DNA of 16,007 nucleotides from an uncultured Clostridia bacterium (GTDB taxonomy: Bacteria > Bacillota > Clostridia > Christensenellales > Aristaeellaceae), in contig CALVTV010000192.1 of NCBI GenBank assembly GCA_944363005.1, forward strand, positions 1 to 16,007. Direction: 5' to 3'. The translations under genes and the position numbers were made by a program. Of the stretch, positions 1 to 5,947 are shown in pieces. The notes under the pieces are model-generated. The model was not told the origin of the DNA. It worked only from the letters and a program-made list of their open reading frames with translations, and did not search any database. Every line of letters begins with the position of its first letter. Within the stretch, counting starts at the first letter, position 1.

Positions 1-123
1 CCGACGCTGCCGATCTATTCGAACATCTATTACGATTTCTACGCGAATGATCTGATGGACTATGCGCCGAACTCGCATTGGTCCTGGACGTCGGCTATCC
101 TGTACGCCTACGTGGCGCAATAA
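1..123 (+). CDS. Probable family 5 extracellular solute-binding protein, C-terminal fragment
   Basis: The window opens inside an open frame that ends at TAA 121-123. Only the last 40 residues are visible. They begin PTLPIYSNIYYDFYAND and end with a Trp-rich stretch (SHWSWTSAILYAYVAQ). This resembles the C-terminus of SBP_bac_5 (peptide/nickel/sugar-type) binding proteins of ABC importers, where a conserved LP-x-YSN-x-Y segment precedes a terminal W/G-W-x-x-A-I helix. If correct, the protein is a lipoprotein outside the membrane that hands substrate to an ABC permease encoded upstream of the window. The call rests on pattern memory from a short tail, so the family is likely but the ligand cannot be judged. 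A terminator follows at 191-235, so this gene probably ends its operon. Confidence 0.55.
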   Translation, partial: PTLPIYSNIYYDFYANDLMDYAPNSHWSWTSAILYAYVAQ

Positions 124-190
124 CAGAAGGAAAATGGGCGGTTGCTCGCAAGGGCATGGCTAACCCTTTTCTGAACTTCAGATTTGATGA

Positions 191-235
191 AAAACGGCTT
201 TGCATTGGACTGAATCCGGCGCAAGGCCGTTTTTT
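191..235 (+). terminator. Rho-independent terminator after the solute-binding protein gene
   Basis: Left arm AAAACGGCTTTGC (191-203) pairs with GCAAGGCCGTTTT (221-233), 13 pairs with one G-T wobble. The apical loop is 17 bases and the right arm runs into a T tract. The A-rich left side and T-rich right side fit an intrinsic terminator closing the upstream operon. The loop is longer than usual. Confidence 0.75.
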
Positions 236-304
236 GTGTGGGAAAAGCGTGTTCTTACGGTGAATGGGGGAACGAATCGTATGCGCAAAATCTGACGATT
301 GGGG

Positions 305-318
305 ACGGTTGCAACCGT
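305..318. promoter_or_regulatory. 14-base perfect palindrome in the uraA upstream region (possible operator)
   Basis: ACGGTTGCAACCGT is a perfect palindrome, 67 bases upstream of the uraA -35 box. It could be a binding site for a dimeric regulator, but nothing here identifies which one. The whole gene-free stretch 124-475 holds a terminator (191-235), this palindrome, the uraA promoter (386-414) and a short leader. I saw no PyrR-type RNA binding motif and no riboswitch in it. Confidence 0.35.
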
Positions 319-385
319 GAATCTCCCGACACGGCGTTAAACCAAGGTGTGTATGAAACAAATTTGAAGGAATGGCGTCAGGCTC

Positions 386-414
386 TTGCTTTTTGGAGCG
401 TTTTCGCGTATAAT
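386..414 (+). promoter_or_regulatory. Sigma-A-type promoter of uraA
   Basis: TTGCTT (386-391) is separated by 17 bases from a perfect TATAAT (409-414). Transcription would start near 421 and give a leader of about 55 bases before the uraA start. Within the leader, TGTGTGC (424-430) can pair with GCGCACA (442-448), and TGTGCGCACA (439-448) is a perfect palindrome. No terminator-like structure lies between promoter and start codon, so attenuation is not evident. Confidence 0.8.
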
Positions 415-475
415 ATCGGACAATGTGTGCATGAAACGTGTGCGCACAGAAATTTGATACAAAGGAGTCCTCGTT

Positions 476-1789
476 ATGGAGAATCAAGGGATCCGCGATG
501 CACGTCAGCTCGGCGTGCCTAAAATGCTGGTGCTGGGACTTCAGCACATGTTTGCCATGTTTGGCGCAACGGTGCTCGTGCCGGCGCTGACTGGCCTGAG
601 CGTTTCTGCAACGTTGCTTTTTGCAGGTTTGGGTACTCTGCTGTTCCACTTCCTGGCCAAAGGCAAAGTTCCCGCCTTCCTGGGTAGCTCCTTCGCATAT
701 CTGGCCGGTTATGCGGCCATCGCTCCGCAGGGTGAGGCTGCGCTGTTGCCCTATGCCTGCGTAGGCGTTGCCTGCTCCGGCCTGCTCTATCTCGTGCTCG
801 CGGCCCTGGTCAAGAGCTTTGGCACGGAACGGGTCATGCGCTTTTTCCCGCCGGTGGTCACGGGCCCGATCATCATCTGCATCGGCATGACGCTGGCCAA
901 TTCCGCCATCAACAATTGCACGGGTAACTGGGCGGTGGCGCTGCTGGCAATCCTGACTGTCGTGGTGTTCAACATCTGGGGCAAGGGCATGCTCAAGATT
1001 GTTCCGATTCTCATGGGCGTGATTGTCTCTTACGTCTTTGCGGCGTTGCTGGGCCATGTGGACTTCTCCGGCGTGATGTCCGCGCCGTGGATCGGCCTGC
1101 CGGTTCAGTACGAGAACACGGTGTTCTCCCTGATCGGCAACTGCGACAAGAACCTGCTGATCACGGCCATCATCGCCATCATGCCGATTGCGTTCGCCAC
1201 CATGATTGAGCACATCGGTGATATCTGCGCCATTTCTTCGACCGTTGGCGAGAACTTCATTGAAGATCCGGGCCTGCATCGTACGCTGATGGGCGACGGC
1301 CTGGCGACCAGCATTGCCTCTCTCTTCGGCGCGCCGGCCAATACCACGTATGGCGAGAATACCGGCGTGCTCGCGCTGACGAAGGTCTATGATCCGCGCG
1401 TCATTCGCCTGGCTGCTATTTTTGCGATCATCGCGTCTTTCTGCCCGAAGTTCTCCGCGCTGGTTTCGGCGATGCCCACCGGCACGATCGGCGGCGTTTC
1501 CCTGATTCTCTATGGTATGATTTCCTCGATCGGCGTGCGCAATTTGGTTGAAAACAAGGTGGATCTTTCCAAGAGCCGCAACGTCATCGTGGCCGCGCTG
1601 ATCATGTCTTTGGCGCTTGGCATTACCTTCTCGTCCGCCGGAGCGATCAGCTTCTCCGTGGGAAGCATGACGCTGCGCTTCTCCGGACTGGCTGTCGCCG
1701 CGATCGTCGGCATTGTGGTCAACGCGATCTTGCCCGATGGCGACTACAGCTTTACCCACGAATACAAAAACGGCAAAAAGCAGCACTGA
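476..1789 (+). CDS. uraA: Uracil permease (NCS2/NAT family uracil:H+ symporter)
   Basis: The 437-residue protein is an integral membrane symporter for uracil or a closely related base, supplying pyrimidine salvage. It is hydrophobic throughout. It opens with the family's first-helix signature (GLQHMFAMFGATVLVP, about residues 21-36), followed by KVPAFLGSSFAYLAG. Two acidic residues match the substrate- and proton-coupling glutamates of E. coli UraA (E241 and E290): E245 in TMIEHIGD and E294 in NTTYGENTG. Length is normal for the family (about 430). ATG 476 is chosen because AAAGGAG (461-467) sits just upstream and the N-terminus matches the family. The gene has its own promoter and terminator, so it is monocistronic, and no PyrR attenuator is visible. 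Xanthine or uric acid permeases are related alternatives, but the motifs favour uracil. Confidence 0.9.
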   Translation: MENQGIRDARQLGVPKMLVLGLQHMFAMFGATVLVPALTGLSVSATLLFAGLGTLLFHFLAKGKVPAFLGSSFAYLAGYAAIAPQGEAALLPYACVGVACSGLLYLVLAALVKSFGTERVMRFFPPVVTGPIIICIGMTLANSAINNCTGNWAVALLAILTVVVFNIWGKGMLKIVPILMGVIVSYVFAALLGHVDFSGVMSAPWIGLPVQYENTVFSLIGNCDKNLLITAIIAIMPIAFATMIEHIGDICAISSTVGENFIEDPGLHRTLMGDGLATSIASLFGAPANTTYGENTGVLALTKVYDPRVIRLAAIFAIIASFCPKFSALVSAMPTGTIGGVSLILYGMISSIGVRNLVENKVDLSKSRNVIVAALIMSLALGITFSSAGAISFSVGSMTLRFSGLAVAAIVGIVVNAILPDGDYSFTHEYKNGKKQH

Positions 1790-1794
1790 TGCCC

Positions 1795-1827
1795 AAAGAA
1801 CCTCTGCTTGACAGGGGTTCTTTTTTT
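1795..1827 (+). terminator. Rho-independent terminator of uraA
   Basis: AAAGAACCTCTG (1795-1806) pairs with CAGGGGTTCTTT (1812-1823), 12 pairs with one wobble and a 5-base loop. A run of T continues to 1827. It lies five bases after the uraA stop codon. Confidence 0.9.
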
Positions 1828-1903
1828 GTTTATGTGAATTCTCTTGCCGAGCAAAGGTGGCAATTGCGGCTTGGCGACACGGGCAAAAAATAAGGATTGG
1901 TCA

Positions 1904-1920
1904 CACAATTTTGAATTGTG
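1904..1920. promoter_or_regulatory. Inverted repeat upstream of the exporter operon (possible operator)
   Basis: CACAATT (1904-1910) and AATTGTG (1914-1920) form a perfect dyad around TTG. It lies 37 bases upstream of the likely -10 box of the exporter operon and is bracketed by two near-identical direct repeats, TTGGCGACAC (1871-1880) and TTGACGACAC (1927-1936). A dimeric regulator could bind here. There is no adjacent regulator gene to assign it to. Confidence 0.4.
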
Positions 1921-1957
1921 CTCAGTTTGACGACACATTTTTGCCAAATGCTTCCGA

Positions 1958-1963
1958 TACAAT
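1958..1963 (+). promoter_or_regulatory. Probable -10 box of the exporter operon
   Basis: TACAAT lies 38 bases before the start codon of the first adaptor. At the standard 17-base distance there is no good -35 box (ACATTT at 1935-1940), and TTGACG (1927-1932) is 25 bases away, too far. The promoter may be weak or need an activator. The next recognisable element is the ribosome binding site GCGGAGG (1987-1993). Confidence 0.4.
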
Positions 1964-2001
1964 GGCTTCGCAGTAAAAACAAGAGAGCGGAGGAACGGAT
2001 C

Positions 2002-4023
2002 ATGAGTGAAACAGTCATGCCCGAAAGCCAAACCCCGGAAACGGTTGCGTCTCAGGAAAAAAAGGCGCCCCGTAAACCCAAACGCCGCCGCAACCGGTTT
2101 TGGCGAGCCGTAAAAAAGGGAGTCAAACTCCTTTTGCTGATTGTGATCCTGCTGGTCATTGCCCTTTTCGGGCTCAAGGCGTATATCACCAGCCAGGCGG
2201 CATCGAATGCGGAGGCGTCGGACTATAGCAGGGCGACGGTTCAAAGCGGTGCAATGAGTGAAACCGTGTATGGCACGGGCACGACGGCTGCGAAGAACCA
2301 ACCCAACATACTGGCCCAAGCGGACGGAACGCTGACTGAGCTGCGCGTGGCCATTGGTGACGAGGTAAAAGAGGGCGACATCCTTGCGGTCATCACCAAC
2401 GAAGAGATCGATACCACGATCACGGATAGCGAGTTTGCGCTCTGGGAGCTTGACGAAACGATTCTTGAGACGTCGGCAGGCTCGAGCGTGCTGAGCGTGA
2501 AAGCGCCGATGGCCGGGCGCGTGATGGCGATCTATGCGCAGGAGGGCGATGATGCGTTGGCCGTATTCCGCCGGGAAGGCGCGCTGGCGATTCTTTCGAC
2601 CGACGGCCGCATGAAGGTGGAAATCAGCGACGTGCCCAAGGAAGCGAATCTTTCGCTTGGAGATACGGTGCAGCTGACCGGCGAAACGGTGGACATCACC
2701 GGCACGGTTACGGACCTCACCTTGCAGGGAACGCACGCAACGGTGACCATCACCTCCGATGAACTGCCGATGGGCGAAGAGGTCATGGTGACCACGCTCC
2801 TCGGCCAAACGGTCGGTACGGGCGAGCTCGAGGTCAACAAGCCGATGGAAGTTTCGGCCTATGGCGGAACGATCAAGTCCGTTTCCGTGAAGGTTGGCCA
2901 GGAAGTGGAGCGCAAGGACGTTCTCTTCCGGCTGGAGGATTCTCCGCTGACGCTGACGCTGGAGAACCTGCGGTTGCAGCGCGAAGCGGCGGCCAAGACG
3001 CTGGAGGATGCCAAGGCACAACGGGAGAACCTGATTGTGGTCGCGCCGTGCGACGGCACAGTGGCTTCGCTGGAGGTCAGCGAAGGTGACGCCATTACAA
3101 GCGGCATGCTGCTGGGTTCGATCCTCCAGGGCGAGGACATGACGCTCACGATCGCGGTCGATGAGCTGGACGTTGTCGAGGTCGAAATTGGGCAGAAGGT
3201 GACCATCTCCGTCGATGCGCTCAGCGATGTTGAATTGACGGGCGAGGTTTACAAGATTGCGCCGGTTGGCACGAACTCCGGCGGTGTTACGACGTATGAC
3301 GTGGAACTGGCGTTCGATGCGACGGGTTCCGGCGTGCGTTCCGGCATGAACGCTACGGGTGAAATTGAGGTGGCCAGCAAGAGCAGCACGCTCTATGTGC
3401 CGGTTGAAGCGATCATGACCATCAATAACACGACATACGTGATGGTGGAGGACGGAGGTACACAAACGCTTGCCTCGGCCGCTGCCTCCCAGAGCACGAC
3501 GTCCACAAACATGCGCGGCGGTATGGCGGGTAACATGCCGGACGGCGCGATGATGGGCATGCCGGGCGGCGACGCGGCGATGGCTGGCGGAGCGCCGGAG
3601 TTTGATGCTTCGATGGCTGGCGGTGCGCCAGGCGGCGATGTGTCCATGGCCGACGCTTCTGCGCAGGAGCAGACGGAAGCAACCGAAGGAAGCGAGGCTG
3701 TGACGGACCGCGCGCAGCGCACGGCACGCACGCAGACGTTGGAAAGCGAGCAGCAGTCGGGCGGAATTATGCAGACGGTGAAGAATTGGTATGCGAATCT
3801 GATGGCCTGGCTGTATGAGGATGTGGCCCAGGATGCGCAGTCCGTCAGCGGTACGCTTGTTCAGGTTACGGTCGGCATGCAGAACGACGATTACGCCGAG
3901 ATCCTCTCCGGCGTGAGCGCGGGACAGACGGTGCTCTATACCGCCAGCTCGTCGAGCAGTTCTTCCGGTTGGAACATGGGCGGCCGCGGCGGTTCCATGA
4001 GCGTCATGATGATGGGCTTTTAA
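2002..4023 (+). CDS. MacA/HlyD-type membrane fusion (adaptor) protein with Met/Gly-rich insertion
   Basis: This 673-residue adaptor is the outward-facing partner of the ABC transporter encoded just downstream. A basic cytoplasmic stretch (residues 20-40, rich in Lys/Arg) precedes one membrane helix (about 41-60). Two lipoyl/barrel-sandwich modules follow: the first split between residues 100-131 and 166-200, the second between 283-311 and 346-376. Each is followed by beta-barrel-like sequence, and the helical hairpins are short, as expected without an outer membrane. A membrane-proximal domain ends with VTVGMQNDDYAEILSGVSAGQTVLY. It is interrupted by a low-complexity insertion (about 490-615) rich in Met, Gly and Ala, and the protein ends in a Ser run and another Met-rich tail. 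ATG 2002 is preferred over an in-frame ATG at 1918 because GCGGAGG (1987-1993) precedes it and the longer version adds an unrelated N-terminus overlapping the promoter. TAA 4021-4023 is 12 bases from the ATPase start. Substrate unknown. Confidence 0.85.
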   Translation: MSETVMPESQTPETVASQEKKAPRKPKRRRNRFWRAVKKGVKLLLLIVILLVIALFGLKAYITSQAASNAEASDYSRATVQSGAMSETVYGTGTTAAKNQPNILAQADGTLTELRVAIGDEVKEGDILAVITNEEIDTTITDSEFALWELDETILETSAGSSVLSVKAPMAGRVMAIYAQEGDDALAVFRREGALAILSTDGRMKVEISDVPKEANLSLGDTVQLTGETVDITGTVTDLTLQGTHATVTITSDELPMGEEVMVTTLLGQTVGTGELEVNKPMEVSAYGGTIKSVSVKVGQEVERKDVLFRLEDSPLTLTLENLRLQREAAAKTLEDAKAQRENLIVVAPCDGTVASLEVSEGDAITSGMLLGSILQGEDMTLTIAVDELDVVEVEIGQKVTISVDALSDVELTGEVYKIAPVGTNSGGVTTYDVELAFDATGSGVRSGMNATGEIEVASKSSTLYVPVEAIMTINNTTYVMVEDGGTQTLASAAASQSTTSTNMRGGMAGNMPDGAMMGMPGGDAAMAGGAPEFDASMAGGAPGGDVSMADASAQEQTEATEGSEAVTDRAQRTARTQTLESEQQSGGIMQTVKNWYANLMAWLYEDVAQDAQSVSGTLVQVTVGMQNDDYAEILSGVSAGQTVLYTASSSSSSSGWNMGGRGGSMSVMMMGF

Positions 4024-4035
4024 GGAGGAACGACC

Positions 4036-4725
4036 ATGATCGTAATGCAGGGTATTCGCAAGGAATACCGCATGGGGGAAAACACGGTGGCGGCCCTGGA
4101 TGGCGTGGATATTCACATCAAGCCCCACGAGTTTGTCTCCATCATTGGTCCCTCCGGTTCGTGCAAATCGACGCTCATGAACATCATTGGTTGTCTGGAT
4201 GTGGCTGACGAGGGGACATACCTGCTCGATGGTCAGCGTATTGGCGACTATACCGAGGATGAATTGGCGATCATTCGCAACCGAAAGATCGGCTTTGTGT
4301 TTCAGCAGTTCAACCTGTTGCCCAAGCTGACGGCGCAGGAGAACGTCGAGCTTCCCCTGATCTATCAGGGCATGTCCGCGCGCAAGCGCCATGAGCGCAG
4401 CGAGGAAGTGCTCGAGCGGGTGGGTCTGCTTGAACGCATGGAACACAGGCCCAGCGAACTCTCCGGCGGACAGCAGCAGCGCGTGGCCATTGCCCGCGCG
4501 CTGGCCGGCCATCCGTCGCTGATCCTGGCGGATGAACCGACGGGCAATCTGGACTCCCGAACGGGTGCGGAAGTCATGGCCTTGTTTCACGAGCTCCATC
4601 AGGCGGGCAACACCATCGTGCTGATCACGCACGACGCGGGCATCGCTGCGCAGACGCCGCGAGCGATTCACATTCACGATGGCCGTGTGCTGGAGCCGGC
4701 GGACCGAAACGAGGTGATCATCTGA
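4036..4725 (+). CDS. MacB/LolD-type ABC transporter ATP-binding protein
   Basis: The 229-residue cytoplasmic ATPase powers the permease encoded next. Visible elements are the Walker A loop (GPSGSCKST, residues 38-46), the Q-loop (FVFQQFNLLPKL), the signature LSGGQQQRVAIARAL, Walker B with catalytic Glu (LILADEPTGNLDS) and the H-loop His (VLITHD). The NLLPKLTAQENVELPLIY region is typical of the MacB/LolD/FtsE group. Length is normal for a stand-alone subunit. The oddity is Cys43 (TGC 4162-4164) where the Walker A consensus GxxGxGK[ST] has an almost invariant Gly; GGC to TGC is one base. The remaining motifs are intact, so the enzyme is probably functional, though this is not proven. AAGGAGG (4022-4028) precedes the ATG by seven bases. 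The stop TGA shares its A with the permease ATG, which implies translational coupling. Confidence 0.93.
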   Translation: MIVMQGIRKEYRMGENTVAALDGVDIHIKPHEFVSIIGPSGSCKSTLMNIIGCLDVADEGTYLLDGQRIGDYTEDELAIIRNRKIGFVFQQFNLLPKLTAQENVELPLIYQGMSARKRHERSEEVLERVGLLERMEHRPSELSGGQQQRVAIARALAGHPSLILADEPTGNLDSRTGAEVMALFHELHQAGNTIVLITHDAGIAAQTPRAIHIHDGRVLEPADRNEVII

Positions 4726-5936
4726 TGCATTTGAAGCAGACGATTGCCATGGCCTTTAAGGCCATTTCCGCCAACAAGATTCGCTCCTTTCTGACGATGC
4801 TCGGCGTGATTATCGGCGTGATGAGCGTCATCGTGCTCATTGCGATTGGCCAGGGAACGACGGCCTCGGTCACGGAGTCCATCTCCTCGATGGGCACAAA
4901 CCTGCTGACGGTCACCATCCAAACGCGCAGGATTGGAGGTAGGGACCCGTGGAACAGCGCCGGTAATTCGAAGGGTACGGTCATTTTGGAACTGGATGAC
5001 ATCCTGGAACTGGAAAACGATGATTCGATTGCGCACGTGTCTCCGGTTGTGACCGGCAGCCTGACGGTCAAGGCGGGGAGCACGAACACGACGGCGTCGA
5101 TCATCGGCGTGCTGCCCGCTTACGCCCAGATCATCAATCAGGGCGTGCAGTCCGGACGCTATATCATCGATGCGGACGTCGATAACCGAAGCGCCATCTG
5201 CGTCATCGGTTCGGATTTGGCGGAAGAGCTGTTCGGCACCACCAACGTGGTGGATAACACGCTGCACATCGATGGGCGTGCGTTCCGCATCGCGGGCGTG
5301 CTCGAGAGCAAGGGCACCACGTCCAGCGGCAGCTCGGACAGCTCCGTGATTCTGCCGTTCACGCTGGCGCAGCGCATGCTCGATTCGACGACGATTTCTT
5401 CGATCTATATTTCGGCGGTTGATTCCGCCAGCGTCGATCAGGCGCAGACTGTCGTGGAGAACTTCCTTTACAAAAAATACCAGAACGAGAGCAATTACTC
5501 GGTCATGAACCAGACGCAGATGCTGGAGGCCGCGAACGAAACGTCGAGCACGCTGTCGCTGATGCTCGGCGGCATTGCGGGCATCTCGCTGTTGGTCGGC
5601 GGCATCGGCATCATGAACATCATGCTCGTTTCGGTCACCGAGCGCACGCGGGAAATCGGCATCCGCAAGGCTATTGGCGCCAAGCGGCGGGATATTCTGT
5701 TGCAGTTTCTCATCGAGTCGGTGGTCATTTCGGGTCTTGGTGGACTGCTGGGCCTGGGATTTGGCCTGGCGCTGATGCACGTGCTGGAGAGCTATCTGGG
5801 CATGACGCTGAGCATGAGCGCAGGGGTGGCCTATCTGGCGATCGGCTTCTCCATGACCATTGGCGTGATCTTCGGCCTGTATCCGGCGAACAAGGCGTCG
5901 AAACTGCGGCCCATTGAAGCGCTGCACTACAGCTGA
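4725..5936 (+). CDS. MacB/FtsX-type ABC transporter permease
   Basis: The 403-residue membrane subunit has the MacB plan: one N-terminal helix (about 22-42, after AFKAISANKIRSFLTMLGV), a large extracellular core domain (about 45-275), and three C-terminal helices (about 279-303, 325-352, 367-386). The conserved cytoplasmic motif SVTERTREIGIRKAIGAKRR (303-322), which contacts the ATPase, is complete, as is the terminal PANKASKLRPIEAL. MacB-type transporters work by mechanotransmission, moving substrates outside the membrane rather than through it. Gram-positive relatives such as YknYZ with adaptor YknX are linked to defence against peptides, so peptide or toxin export is a reasonable but unproven guess. 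The start overlaps the ATPase stop (TGATG, 4723-4727). The ATPase is a separate gene, unlike E. coli MacB, where the domains are fused. Confidence 0.92.
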   Translation: MHLKQTIAMAFKAISANKIRSFLTMLGVIIGVMSVIVLIAIGQGTTASVTESISSMGTNLLTVTIQTRRIGGRDPWNSAGNSKGTVILELDDILELENDDSIAHVSPVVTGSLTVKAGSTNTTASIIGVLPAYAQIINQGVQSGRYIIDADVDNRSAICVIGSDLAEELFGTTNVVDNTLHIDGRAFRIAGVLESKGTTSSGSSDSSVILPFTLAQRMLDSTTISSIYISAVDSASVDQAQTVVENFLYKKYQNESNYSVMNQTQMLEAANETSSTLSLMLGGIAGISLLVGGIGIMNIMLVSVTERTREIGIRKAIGAKRRDILLQFLIESVVISGLGGLLGLGFGLALMHVLESYLGMTLSMSAGVAYLAIGFSMTIGVIFGLYPANKASKLRPIEALHYS

Positions 5937-5947
5937 GGAGGCGGGCT

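Noticed and set aside
421..475. PyrR attenuator or riboswitch in the uraA leader
   Set aside because: The leader is only about 55 bases, without a terminator hairpin or the PyrR binding motif; only a short hairpin is possible.
238..522. Small + strand open frame before and into uraA
   Set aside because: It runs through the uraA promoter and into uraA in another frame, with no ribosome binding site and no family resemblance.
95..1786. Antisense open frame opposite uraA and its upstream region
   Set aside because: It crosses the terminator and promoter of the + strand, is low in hydrophobic structure and shows no motif.
1927..1963. TTGACG with TACAAT as a standard promoter
   Set aside because: The gap is 25 bases, too long for sigma-A and beyond the 19-20 bases of MerR-type promoters.
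1918..2001. Upstream ATG for the first adaptor
   Set aside because: The added 28 residues cross the -10 box and the ribosome binding site, which points to ATG 2002.
1744..4677. Long antisense open frame (977 codons) opposite the first adaptor and the ATPase
   Set aside because: Its translation is His/Arg-rich without recognisable domains, and it opposes two genes with clear family motifs and ribosome binding sites. It is a shadow produced by GC-rich codon bias.
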